A DNA stretch of 64,000 nt from VXNJ01 sp965249595 (lineage in GTDB: Bacteria; Chloroflexota; UBA11872; VXNJ01), in NCBI GenBank assembly GCA_965249595.1, contig OZ252242.1, positions 558,001 through 622,000 of the forward strand, written 5' to 3'. The notes beneath the pieces were generated by a model, which did not search any database, had not been told where the DNA came from, and worked only from the letters and a program-made list of their open reading frames with translations. Shown one piece after another: positions 26,145-34,941 of the stretch. Made by a program: the position numbers and the translations under genes. Every line of letters begins with the position of its first letter. The first letter of the stretch is position 1.

Positions 26145-27812
26145 TTACGCCGCAGTAACTAGCGGTACGATCGTAGGCCTTAGGCCGGTTTCGGCCTTTA
26201 ACTGCCTCCCTACAAGAATCTTAAGCTTTGCTTGGGCATCATGGATGTCGATTGATTCATTGCGCTCGCGCCGCCACAGTTCGGGCAGGCGCTTGGCCAG
26301 CTTGGCGACGGTTGCCGATTCCTCATCGCAGAGGCCCACCGCTTCGAGCACCACCGGGCCCACCAGACGGCCGGCACGCAGATCCACCTGGGCATGGGCG
26401 GCTACCACGCCGCCTTGGGCTAGTCGTCGGCGCCTGCCCAGGGTGCCCTCGCTGGTCGTGTAGCCGGTGGCCGCTGAACGAGTTACATAACGATAGGCGC
26501 AGGCTCGGTGCTCTTTGAGGGTGATCGAGTCAGGTGATATCTCGAGGACATCGCCGTCCATGGCCACCGCCACCCGATCGGGGGAGAGCCCGGAATCGAT
26601 CGCCAATCGGCCCTGCAGCGCCAAATGATGATGGGCCCCGTGCACCGGCACGAAGAACTTGGGACGCACCACCGACAGCATCGTGCGGGTGTCCTCGCGC
26701 GCCGGATGGCCCGAAACATGGACGTCTCCCAAATCGCCAAAGATCACGTTGGCGCCGCGCCGGAATAATTTGCCGATCATTCGTTGCACTGATCGTTCAT
26801 TGCCAGGGATGGTCGAGGCCGCCAGCACAACCGTGTCGCCGGGATCAATCTCCAGCAGTTGGTGACGACCATCGGCCAAGCGCTGTAGCGCCGACCCCGG
26901 TTCGCCCTGACTGCCGGTGCAGACGATCGCCAGCTCCTCGTGCGGGACCTGGTCGACCAAACGCGTTTCCAGGATTTCACTCGGGTCGATGTCGAGCAGG
27001 GCCAAATCAGTGGCCAGCGGCAGGTTGCGCTCAAGGCTCCGTCCCAACAGGCAGACCTGTCGGCCAAACTGGGCGGCCAGATCGGCGATCTGCTGCACCC
27101 GAATCAGGTTGGATGAAAAGTTGGCGATGATTACCCGCCCGTATTCGGCCTGGGCGAAGATCCTCTCCAGCCCCTCGTAGACGCTCTGCTGGGATTTGGT
27201 ATGGCCGGGAGTGTCGGCATTGGTTGAATCGGCCAACAGGGCCAGCACGCCCTCGGCACCCAGGGTTCCGAGCAGTTGCAGGTCGGTGGGTTGTCCATCA
27301 AACGGCTGGCTGTCGATCATGTAATCGCCGGTGTGGATGATCATGCCGGCCGGCGTGTCGATGGCCAGTCCCATCGCGTCAGGAATTGAGTGCGAGACGT
27401 GGTAGGGCGTGACTTCAAAGCACCCGAGGCGAACCGGGGTCCGCTCGCGCAATTGCCGCAGGTCGGCCTTACCAGCCATCCCATGTTGGCGCAAGCGCTC
27501 GGTCAAGAACGCCAATGTCAGTGGTGAACCGTAGAGCGGCAAATCGTATTCGCGCAGCAGGTAAGGCGCCGCGCCGATGTGGTCTTCATGGCCATGCGTG
27601 AACACAACGCCATGCAATTTGCCCTTCAAATCGGCCAACAGGTCGAAATCGGGCAGGATGATATCTACGCCAGGCGCCCGCTCATCGGGGAATAAGACCC
27701 CGCAGTCGATGAGCAGGGCATCGCTGCCGCACTGCAGCAAGGTGCAGTTTCGGCCGACGTCGCCGAGGCCACCAAGAAAGGTGGCTCGCACGGCGGCCGC
27801 ATTATTTTTCAA
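26145..27812 (-). CDS. rnj: ribonuclease J
   Basis: A 555-residue metallo-beta-lactamase/beta-CASP ribonuclease with endo- and 5'-to-3' exonuclease activity in mRNA decay and rRNA maturation. It has GGLGDVGRNCTLLQ, the metal motif THGHEDHIG (about residue 73), HTGDYMID, the beta-CASP signatures ADSTNADTPGHT, SSNLIRVQQI and TGSQGEPGSAL, and HVSGHPAREDTRTML. Start TTG 27812 follows AGGA at 7-nt spacing. It lies downstream of the glycosylase gene and upstream of ftsK. With pnp it supplies both polarities of exonucleolytic RNA decay. Confidence 0.95.
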   Translation of the reverse strand: MKNNAAAVRATFLGGLGDVGRNCTLLQCGSDALLIDCGVLFPDERAPGVDIILPDFDLLADLKGKLHGVVFTHGHEDHIGAAPYLLREYDLPLYGSPLTLAFLTERLRQHGMAGKADLRQLRERTPVRLGCFEVTPYHVSHSIPDAMGLAIDTPAGMIIHTGDYMIDSQPFDGQPTDLQLLGTLGAEGVLALLADSTNADTPGHTKSQQSVYEGLERIFAQAEYGRVIIANFSSNLIRVQQIADLAAQFGRQVCLLGRSLERNLPLATDLALLDIDPSEILETRLVDQVPHEELAIVCTGSQGEPGSALQRLADGRHQLLEIDPGDTVVLAASTIPGNERSVQRMIGKLFRRGANVIFGDLGDVHVSGHPAREDTRTMLSVVRPKFFVPVHGAHHHLALQGRLAIDSGLSPDRVAVAMDGDVLEISPDSITLKEHRACAYRYVTRSAATGYTTSEGTLGRRRRLAQGGVVAAHAQVDLRAGRLVGPVVLEAVGLCDEESATVAKLAKRLPELWRRERNESIDIHDAQAKLKILVGRQLKAETGLRPTIVPLVTAA

Positions 27813-27910
27813 AGGAAATTCCTAAATATTTCTCAACTTGCGGTGCAAGTAATTGGGGGTAATTCGAACGCCGCGATTGGCCAATCCGGCCGGCGCGGCG
27901 GCAAAAGCAA

Positions 27911-28543
27911 TCAAAAAAGCGTGGACTGCCTCATTGACGGTTCGGGCGCGGCTTCGGGGGCCGGCGCAATGGTGGGAGCTGGCCCATCCAGTAAGTCCGC
28001 CAGGCGCGAGAAGTCAGACAGGCAGATTTCTCGCAGTCGCGGATTGTGGAGGGCCGCCGCCGGGTGATACATGGGCATTACCCGCAATTCGCCGAAGCGA
28101 TGCAGGCGACCGTGTTCTGACCCGATTCGCCGCCCGGGCAGAAATCGGTTAAGGGCGTGACGACCCAGAAGCACTAGCACTCGTGGCGCAATCGCCGCTA
28201 TCTGCGACTTTAGCCAAGGCGAACAGGCTTCAACTTCAGATATTTCCGGGTCGCGATTTTGCGGTGGGCGGCATTTGACCACATTGGTGATGAAAACATC
28301 GGCCCGTTGCAGATTTATGCTCTCGAGCATCTCGCCCAGAAAACGGCCGGCCGGTCCAACGAACGGGCGACCGGTCTCGTCCTCGCGGCGACCTGGGCCC
28401 TCGCCCAAGAACATAATGTCGGCGCGCGGATTTCCTTCGCCTGGCACCGCCTGAATCCGACCGCGATGCAGTTCGCACCGCTCACACCCGGCAATCGCCG
28501 CGGCGAGGTCCTCGACTGATGTCCCTTCGGCGACTTCGGCCAG
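27911..28543 (-). CDS. uracil-DNA glycosylase, family 4 (4Fe-4S), probable CTG start
   Basis: Family 4 enzymes remove uracil from DNA and carry a 4Fe-4S cluster. Motif A is GEGPGRREDETGRPFVG and motif B is MYHPAAAL (H-P). The cluster cysteines are C-x2-C (GCERCELH), with later cysteines in VVKCRPP and ACSPW. The first GTG (28447) starts after the CERC pair, so it cannot be the start. The frame is open back to 28549 with no ATG, GTG or TTG. CTG 28543 has AAGGTGA (28556-28550) six bases before it and gives the family-length N-terminus. It overlaps the end of dapA closely. Confidence 0.9.
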   Translation of the reverse strand: MAEVAEGTSVEDLAAAIAGCERCELHRGRIQAVPGEGNPRADIMFLGEGPGRREDETGRPFVGPAGRFLGEMLESINLQRADVFITNVVKCRPPQNRDPEISEVEACSPWLKSQIAAIAPRVLVLLGRHALNRFLPGRRIGSEHGRLHRFGELRVMPMYHPAAALHNPRLREICLSDFSRLADLLDGPAPTIAPAPEAAPEPSMRQSTLF

Positions 28544-28544
28544 A

Positions 28545-29459
28545 TCAACTCACCTTGGCGAAGAGATATGAGTCCAGCTGCTGGCGACGGACCACTGTGG
28601 CCAATTCGGCCGCCATTGCGCTCTCGTACTCAACCAGCGGCAAGCGTGGACTACCAACCGGAAAACCAACCGCACCGAGCGCCGATTTGAGTGCAATCGG
28701 GCTCGACCAGCCAGCCGGGAACAGCGCCCGGAACAGCGGCAACATCTCCATATGCAGGGCGGCGGCGGCGGGCAGGTCACCATCGACAGCAGCATCGATC
28801 ATGGCCTTGATCCGGCCCGATACCAGGTGGCTGGCGACGGACACCACTCCGACACCACCAAGGGCGATCATCAGCAGGGTGTCGCCGTCATTGCCCGAAT
28901 AGACATAGAAATCCGGGTCCGCGGTGCGGATTATCTCGGCGATCTGATCAAAGTCGCCACTGGCTTCCTTGACCGCCACAACATTGGGTATCTGTGAGCA
29001 TTTCACCACCGTTGCAGCGTCGATGTTGGTGATGGTACGAGAGGGAACGTTATAGAGCATGTTGGGCAGATCGGTGCTCTCAGCGATTGCCTTGAAGTGC
29101 AAATAGAGCCCGATTTGCGGCGGTTTGTTGTAGTACGGCGCAACCTGCAACAGGCCATCGACCCCGCAGTCGGCGGCCAACTGCGAGAGGTGAATGCTCT
29201 CGGCGGTGTTGTATCCGCCGGTTCCGGCGATTATCTTGGCTCGACCGGCGGCGACGCGCACTGATTCGCGATACAAATCAACCCGTTCGCTCTCGGTCAG
29301 TACAGGCGATTCACCGGTCGTCCCGGTGACCACCAGACCGTCGTTGCCGGCTTCGATAAGACCGTCGACCAAGGCTGAAAACGTATCAATGTCGACCGCC
29401 CCGTCGCCGTTAAATGGTGTGACTATGGCGGTTATTAGACGCCCAAATTCCAACTTCAC
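28545..29459 (-). CDS. dapA: 4-hydroxy-tetrahydrodipicolinate synthase
   Basis: DapA condenses pyruvate with aspartate semialdehyde in lysine/diaminopimelate synthesis. It has GRLITAIVTPF, GTTGESPVL (pyruvate binding), YYNKPPQIGLY, YNVPSRT (catalytic tyrosine) and the Schiff-base lysine in VVAVKEASGD (about residue 162). GTG 29459 after GGGGGA gives the canonical length of about 304; a TTG 27 bp upstream is in frame. It lies between asd and the glycosylase gene, all on one strand. Asd, DapA and DapB form the first steps of the pathway here, and later genes are elsewhere. Confidence 0.94.
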   Translation of the reverse strand: MKLEFGRLITAIVTPFNGDGAVDIDTFSALVDGLIEAGNDGLVVTGTTGESPVLTESERVDLYRESVRVAAGRAKIIAGTGGYNTAESIHLSQLAADCGVDGLLQVAPYYNKPPQIGLYLHFKAIAESTDLPNMLYNVPSRTITNIDAATVVKCSQIPNVVAVKEASGDFDQIAEIIRTADPDFYVYSGNDGDTLLMIALGGVGVVSVASHLVSGRIKAMIDAAVDGDLPAAAALHMEMLPLFRALFPAGWSSPIALKSALGAVGFPVGSPRLPLVEYESAMAAELATVVRRQQLDSYLFAKVS

Positions 29460-29509
29460 GGCCAATCCCCCGCTGCATCCGTCCAATATCGGCGCATCAT
29501 GAAATGATT

Positions 29510-30571
29510 CTATGTCGCAAGGACGCCGGGTACCGCCGGGCGACTTGCCCGAATCAAATCTCGTTCAAGCAGCGTTTCGGCAATTTGAACTGAGTTGGTG
29601 GCCGCTCCCTTACGCAGGTTGTCAGAAACAACCCACAGACAGATGCCATGTTCGGTCGATACGTCACGTCGGATGCGACCGACCCAGACGAAATCGTTGC
29701 CGTCCGCGTCAAGGGCCGTCGGGTAACGTCGCTGGTCGGCCTGCGGAGCGTCAACAACCTGCACCGAAGGCGCGTTTGCCAACAATTCGCGCACCTCGTC
29801 GACGTCGACTGGGCCGGCGAATTCCAAATTGATTGATTCAGAATGCCCGCGCGCTACGGCAACCCGCACGCATGTCGCCGAAATCGGTAGATCGCCAGCG
29901 TGCATGATTTTGCGGGTTTCAAATGCCATCTTCCACTCTTCGGAGGTATAGCCATCGGCGCTGCGAAAGGTTTCAACTTCTGGTATCACGTTGAGGGCGA
30001 TCTGGCCCGGCAGGATCTTGGCCGTGGGGGGCTGGCCAGCAGCGATCGCCCGGATCTGCGTTGACAGTTCGTCGACCGCCGCGGCTCCGGCACCGGACAC
30101 CGCCTGGTAAGTTGAAACCACTACTCGGCTAATCGGAAATACCTGGTGGATCGGGTCCAGTGCCACCACCATTTGGATTGTTGAGCAGTTGGGGCAGGCG
30201 ATGATGCCCTGGTGACCGACGAGATCGTCGGCATTGACCTCGGGTACAACCAACGGGATGTCGTCCTCATAGCGCCAAGCCGAGCTCTTATCGATAACGG
30301 TGGCCCCGGCGGCAACCGCCAGCGGCGCCAATTCCCGGGCGGTCGAACTGCCGGCCGCCGAAAAAACCAAATCGACGTCCGCAAACGAGTCGCCGGTTGC
30401 TTCCTCGACGGTTATGTCCTCGCCGCGGAAATTAATGATCCGTCCGGCTGACCGGGCACTGGCCAAGAGCTGCAAGCGCCCAATTGGGAATTGCCGCGCC
30501 GCCAAAAGCCCCAGCAACTCCGTTCCAACGGCACCGGTCGCTCCCACGACGGCTACCGAAAGCTCACTCAT
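29510..30571 (-). CDS. asd: aspartate-semialdehyde dehydrogenase
   Basis: Asd reduces aspartyl phosphate to aspartate semialdehyde, the branch point to lysine, methionine and threonine. At 353 residues it has the NADP-binding VAVVGATGAVGTELL, the catalytic cysteine in ACPNCSTIQM (about residue 129), SGAGAAAVDEL, and the second half ending in VWVGRIRRD and WVVSDNLRKGAATNSVQIAE. ATG 30571 is clear. It is 125 bp downstream of dapB and 50 bp upstream of dapA. Confidence 0.95.
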   Translation of the reverse strand: MSELSVAVVGATGAVGTELLGLLAARQFPIGRLQLLASARSAGRIINFRGEDITVEEATGDSFADVDLVFSAAGSSTARELAPLAVAAGATVIDKSSAWRYEDDIPLVVPEVNADDLVGHQGIIACPNCSTIQMVVALDPIHQVFPISRVVVSTYQAVSGAGAAAVDELSTQIRAIAAGQPPTAKILPGQIALNVIPEVETFRSADGYTSEEWKMAFETRKIMHAGDLPISATCVRVAVARGHSESINLEFAGPVDVDEVRELLANAPSVQVVDAPQADQRRYPTALDADGNDFVWVGRIRRDVSTEHGICLWVVSDNLRKGAATNSVQIAETLLERDLIRASRPAVPGVLAT

Positions 30572-30696
30572 TTTTGTTCCACTTAAACCTTCGCCTCACG
30601 GCGTAATGTCAACAATTGACTGTAAAAATTTGGGCAATTCGACCCTGCTTTTAGCCCGACGACGCCGTTTCCAATTCAACGACGGGGCCAGCGGCT

Positions 30697-31479
30697 TTAG
30701 TCGAGCAGATTCTCCAATCCCACGACCAATCCGGGCAGGGAGCGGACGGCACGCACCGCCAGCAGCACTCCAGGCATAAAGGAAGTGCGGCTGATCGAAT
30801 CGTGCCTAAGGGTAAGCGTTTGGCCAAGTCCGCCAAAGATGACTTCCTGGTGGGCCACAAGACCCGGCAAACGCACCGAATGGATGTGCACGCCGGCAAA
30901 ATTTCCGCCCCGGGCACCTTCAAGGGCGAACTTTTCGGTTTCCACGTCCCGCATCTGGCCACCGGCGGCGCGAGCTATCGATCGAGCCGTGGCCATAGCG
31001 GTTCCGGACGGAGCATCGATTTTTTGATCGTGATGGAGTTCAATCACCTCAACTGTGTCGAAGTGCTTGGCGGCCATTTCGGCCATCTGCATCTGCAAAA
31101 CCGCGCCGATGGCGAAATTCGGCGCCAAAAACGCTCCGATACTGGCGGCAGTAGCGGCATCAGAGATATCGTCCAGCGCCTGTTCATCAAATCCGGTCGT
31201 GCCAATTACCGGTGAAACGCCGGCGGCGATTGCCGCCAGCAGGTGGTCAGCTCCGGCCGCGGCGTTGGTGAAATCAACGACCACCTCCGCCCTGCTGGCC
31301 GAGAGGACCGCGGCAAGATCTCCGCCGCGTTGATCGGCCCCAATCGCAGGACAGAAATCCTGGGGGATCGGGGCCCGATCACACAGGGCCACCAACTCGG
31401 TGTCGGCGGCCCCGCCTACCGCTCTAGCTACCTCCTGGCCCATACGGCCAGCGGCGCCACAAACGGCAACTTTGATCAA
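30697..31479 (-). CDS. dapB: 4-hydroxy-tetrahydrodipicolinate reductase
   Basis: DapB makes tetrahydrodipicolinate with NAD(P)H. It has VAVCGAAGRMGQEVARAV, GTTGFDEQ, APNFAIGAVL and the active-site ELHHDQKIDAPSGTA. TTG 31479 overlaps the TGA of pnp (TTGA), giving coupled translation; an upstream in-frame TTG at 31494 is within pnp and less likely. It is followed by asd. At 260 residues it is the usual length. Confidence 0.94.
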   Translation of the reverse strand: MIKVAVCGAAGRMGQEVARAVGGAADTELVALCDRAPIPQDFCPAIGADQRGGDLAAVLSASRAEVVVDFTNAAAGADHLLAAIAAGVSPVIGTTGFDEQALDDISDAATAASIGAFLAPNFAIGAVLQMQMAEMAAKHFDTVEVIELHHDQKIDAPSGTAMATARSIARAAGGQMRDVETEKFALEGARGGNFAGVHIHSVRLPGLVAHQEVIFGGLGQTLTLRHDSISRTSFMPGVLLAVRAVRSLPGLVVGLENLLD

Positions 31480-34118
31480 TCGACAAATTCCCAATCGGGT
31501 TGTCGGGTGCGCTCCGGTCGGCCGCCACTCCGGCCACCGCCATCGCCGCCATCGCCATTGCTGTCGTCGCTCCAGCTGCGTCGTCGCTGCGGACGATCGC
31601 GGCCTCTACCGCCGTCACGGAAGCCACCACGGTCTCCGCCACGGTCACGGTCGCCACCGCCATCGCGGTCACGTCGACCACCGCCACGGAAGCCACCACG
31701 GTCTCCGCCACGGTCACGGTCGCCACCGCCACGGAAGCCGCCACGGTCGCCACCGCCATCGCGGTCACGTCGACCACCGCCACGGAAGCCACCACGGTCT
31801 CCGCCACGGTCACGGTCGCCACCGCCACGGAAGCCACCACGGTCACGGTCGCCACCGCCACGGTAGCCGCCACGGTCACGGTCGCCACCGCCACGGAAGC
31901 CACCACGGTCGCCACCGCCATCGCGGTCACGTCGACCACCGCCACGGAAGCCACCACGGTCTCCGCCACGTGAGCCACCGTCACGGCGCCCACCGCCGCC
32001 AGAGCGGCGCGGCTTGTAACCCTCGTAGTCGTCGCCCATCAGGACGGCCTTGCGCGAAAGGTTGATGCGACCCAAGTCGTCAACTTCAATCACCTTGGCC
32101 TCGACCACATCGCCGACCTTGACCTCGTCCTCGACTTCGCGGACATGGTAGTCAGCGAGTTCCGACACGTGGATCATGCCCTGCTTGCCAGGGGCAAATT
32201 CGATGAAAGCACCAAACGGCAGAATTCGCTCGACCGGACCGGAAACGACCCGCCCCAATTCGATATCGCCGATGATGTCACGGATCATGGCGATCGTCTG
32301 GGCAGCTTTCTGCTTCTCGGGGGCGGCTACTGTCAGCGTGCCGTCTTCACCGATATCAATTGATGCGCCAGTGAGCTCTTCAAGTTTGCGAATGACCTTG
32401 CCACCGGGCCCAATCACTTCGCCGATCTTGGACGGGTCGATCTTGTGGATCACGATCTTTGGAGCCCAGGCATTTACGTCCGAGCGCGGCGTCGCCAGGG
32501 CGCCGTTCATGACCTCGAGGATCTCCATGCGGGCTTCTCGCGCTTGGGCGAGCACTTCACCGATGATCGACAGCGGAATGTGATCCAGCTTGATGTCGAG
32601 CTGAATCGCCGTAACTCCGGCCGCCGAACCGGCGACTTTAAAGTCCATGTCGCCGAAATGATCTTCAGCACCCTGGATGTCAGTGAGGATCTCGTAACGA
32701 CCGTTGCCGTCGGAGACCAGTCCGATCGAGATACCGGTAACCGGAGCCTTGAGTGGAACACCGGCGTCCATCAGCGCCAGGCAGGACGCTGAGGTGGCCG
32801 CCATTGAGGTCGACCCATTCGAGGAGAGGATTTCCGAAACTGACCGAATTACATAGGGGAATTCGGATTCGTTGGGCAATACCGGCGCAACCGCTCGCTC
32901 GGCCAGGTATCCATGACCGATCTCACGTCGGCGCGGGCCCCGCATTGGGTAGGCCTCACCGGACGCGAACGGCGGCATGTTGTAGTGGTGCATGTACCGC
33001 TTGGCCTCGAGCCAGTCGAGGTTGTCCAATCCGATGCGCTGTACCGAACGCGCGTTGCCCAACGTGACTACGTTTAGGCATTGCGTCAGGCCACGTTGGA
33101 AAAGCCCGGTACCGTGCACACGCGGAATTACGCCAACTTCCGCCGAGAGTTCTCGCAGCTGGCCAGGGGCCCGTCCATCGGGGCGTAGCTGATCAGCCAG
33201 GATCGCCTCGCGGGTGGCGCCCTTTAAGACAGAGTCAAAGGCCTGGGCGATATCACTGGCGCTGGTCTCCTCGTTGCCGAGGGCCTCGTTGGCTTCGGCC
33301 TTGGCGGCGGCTATCGCCTCGCCCCGGGCCGGTTCCTCAGTTATGCGCGCGGCGTCGGCCAATTGGGCCCCGACGGTCTCGGCCACGCTGGCGACCAAAT
33401 CGTCGTTCACGCCGGCGATGATCGGCTCGTCTTTGGCAACCCCGATCGCTTCGCGCAGCTCTTCCTGCAGCTCAATGAGCTTCAGGTTGGCTTCGTGACC
33501 GAAATTGATTGCGCCCTCGATGGTGTCTTCTGACACCTGCGAGGCACCGGCTTCGATCATTACCACGCCCTTGGCGGTGGAAGCAACCACCAGATCCAGG
33601 GTCGGGTTTTCGCTGACAAAAGTACGGGTCGGATTGATGACGAAATTCTCTCCGTCATAGCCGACTCTTACGGCCCCGATCGGGCCGTTGAATGGAATTC
33701 GCGAAACGTGGAGTGCAGCAGAGGCGCCAACGATGCCCAAGACATCGGCTTCGTTGTCTTTGTCGGCTGCAAGGAGGGTGTTGATGACCTGCACGTCGTT
33801 GCGCATGCCCTTGGGAAAGAGCGGTCGCAACGGGCGGTCGGTGAGACGCGCGGTCAGGGTCGCGCTGTCAGGCGGACGGCCCTCGCGACGCAGCACCGAG
33901 CCAGGTATGTGGCCAACGGAGTATGACTTCTCTTCAAAGTCACAGGTGAGTGGGAAAAAGTCAAGGCCTTCGCGCGGACTGTCTTTCATGCAGGCCGTGC
34001 ACAGCAGGCGGACATCGCCATAGCTGAGAAGGATGGCGCCGTCGGCCTGTAAGGCAAACTTGCCGGTCTCAAAGCGGAGCTGGCTGGCGCCTAGCTCCAA
34101 TTCGACATTATGGTTCAA
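31476..34118 (-). CDS. pnp: polyribonucleotide nucleotidyltransferase with RGG-rich tail
   Basis: PNPase degrades RNA 3'-to-5' phosphorolytically. Two RNase PH domains (about residues 10-215 and 300-540, with an alpha-helical linker) contain FFPLTCDFEEK and GNGRYEILTDIQGAEDHFGDMDFKVAG. They are followed by a KH domain (IGPGGKVIRKLEELTG) and an S1 domain (FGAFIEFAPGKQGMIHVSEL). At 880 residues it is about 180 longer than usual. The excess is a C-terminal tail of Arg/Gly/Asp repeats (RGGFRGGG and DRDRGG units), which probably binds RNA. It lies in the order rpsO-pnp-dapB. Confidence 0.96.
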   Translation of the reverse strand: MNHNVELELGASQLRFETGKFALQADGAILLSYGDVRLLCTACMKDSPREGLDFFPLTCDFEEKSYSVGHIPGSVLRREGRPPDSATLTARLTDRPLRPLFPKGMRNDVQVINTLLAADKDNEADVLGIVGASAALHVSRIPFNGPIGAVRVGYDGENFVINPTRTFVSENPTLDLVVASTAKGVVMIEAGASQVSEDTIEGAINFGHEANLKLIELQEELREAIGVAKDEPIIAGVNDDLVASVAETVGAQLADAARITEEPARGEAIAAAKAEANEALGNEETSASDIAQAFDSVLKGATREAILADQLRPDGRAPGQLRELSAEVGVIPRVHGTGLFQRGLTQCLNVVTLGNARSVQRIGLDNLDWLEAKRYMHHYNMPPFASGEAYPMRGPRRREIGHGYLAERAVAPVLPNESEFPYVIRSVSEILSSNGSTSMAATSASCLALMDAGVPLKAPVTGISIGLVSDGNGRYEILTDIQGAEDHFGDMDFKVAGSAAGVTAIQLDIKLDHIPLSIIGEVLAQAREARMEILEVMNGALATPRSDVNAWAPKIVIHKIDPSKIGEVIGPGGKVIRKLEELTGASIDIGEDGTLTVAAPEKQKAAQTIAMIRDIIGDIELGRVVSGPVERILPFGAFIEFAPGKQGMIHVSELADYHVREVEDEVKVGDVVEAKVIEVDDLGRINLSRKAVLMGDDYEGYKPRRSGGGGRRDGGSRGGDRGGFRGGGRRDRDGGGDRGGFRGGGDRDRGGYRGGGDRDRGGFRGGGDRDRGGDRGGFRGGGRRDRDGGGDRGGFRGGGDRDRGGDRGGFRGGGRRDRDGGGDRDRGGDRGGFRDGGRGRDRPQRRRSWSDDSNGDGGDGGGRSGGRPERTRQPDWEFVD
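31560..32010 (-). repeat. tandem RGG-coding repeats in the pnp 3' end
   Basis: Near-identical short units (built from ccacggaagccaccacgg and ggtcacggtcgccaccgcc on the plus strand) recur many times in register with the pnp frame. They encode combinations of DRGGFRGGG and GRRDRDGGG. The period varies between roughly 24 and 60 bp. All units keep the frame, so the array is coding and probably prone to length change by slippage or recombination. Confidence 0.9.
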
Positions 34119-34349
34119 GGATCTCTTCGATTCTTACGGTTTGATATTTGGTTTTGAGCGACTTTGCAAGATTCGTGTGCGCTCAAAGAAAAAGATTGGT
34201 ACGAATTTTTTCCCGGTTGCCATATCGGAAGGAATACGCAGGACTTGCCTGCCGCATCGCAACTTGTTCGTCTGCTGCCGGTTTGTTCCTTAGCAAATCA
34301 ATCGTTTCGATTCAATTGCCGGTCAGCAGGGTTGTTTAGGCTCTGGTCA

Positions 34350-34419
34350 GCTTCGCCTTTGCGAAGCCTTCCCGCCGGGGTGCTATTGACCCGAACTTGT
34401 TCTTTACAAGAAACGGGTC
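34350..34419 (-). promoter_or_regulatory. structured leader between rpsO and pnp
   Basis: The 362-bp gap between rpsO and pnp has two hairpins. One is gcttcgc/gcgaagc (34350-34356 with 34361-34367). The other is gacccg/cgggtc (34388-34393 with 34414-34419), enclosing an inner cttgt/acaag stem. In E. coli, pnp mRNA is controlled through a stem-loop in this same gap, so these may be rpsO terminator and/or pnp autoregulatory structures. That role is inferred by analogy only. Confidence 0.45.
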
Positions 34420-34480
34420 GAACGGATTCGGGTAGTGGGTCAGCCGTCGGCCGCGGCCCAATTTCCTACCCGGCGCGGTA

Positions 34481-34747
34481 TTAGCCGCGCAGCTCCAACG
34501 TGCGGATCACCTCCGTGTAACGGTCAGGGTTCTTAGATTGCAAGTACCGGAGCAGGGATCCTCTTTTGCCTACCAGCTTGAGCAGTCCGCGACGCGAATG
34601 ATGATCGTGCTTGTGCTCGCGCAAATGGTCAGTTAGGTGAACGATGCGTGCTGTAATCACGCCGATCTGGACCTCGGTCGAGCCGGTGTCCATCTCGTGG
34701 TTCTGCAGGGTTTCAATGGCTTCCTGCTTTGTGCCTGTATATGGCAA
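34481..34747 (-). CDS. rpsO: 30S ribosomal protein uS15
   Basis: uS15 binds the central domain of 16S rRNA. At 88 residues it reads KQEAIETLQNHE, DTGSTEVQIGVITARI, LTDHLREHKHDHHSRRGLL and LVGKRGSLLRYLQ. The correct start is TTG 34747, with AGGA seven bases before it. An open frame runs further upstream to 35038, but that part is not S15. It precedes pnp on the same strand, the classic rpsO-pnp order, and is divergent from the DUF3105 gene. Confidence 0.95.
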   Translation of the reverse strand: MPYTGTKQEAIETLQNHEMDTGSTEVQIGVITARIVHLTDHLREHKHDHHSRRGLLKLVGKRGSLLRYLQSKNPDRYTEVIRTLELRG

Positions 34748-34941
34748 ACCGGATCCTTCGAATCGGTTTCGGCCAGCCCGCCGTGGGCTGGTTGCTGCAT
34801 GGCCCCGCACGGGGTCGGTCGGGTCACTTGCTTGTTTCGGGAAATTATAGAAATTCGCAGAGCACCTCGCCGGAGCGCGCAATTGCGCCCTGGCCTTGCA
34901 ACAATTGCAACGTTGCCAACCTGCCAACCCTAGGAAAAACC

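Noticed and set aside
31560..32010. Regularly repeated DNA that could look like a CRISPR array
   Set aside because: The repeats are in frame with pnp, have no unique spacers of constant length and encode an RGG-type tail.
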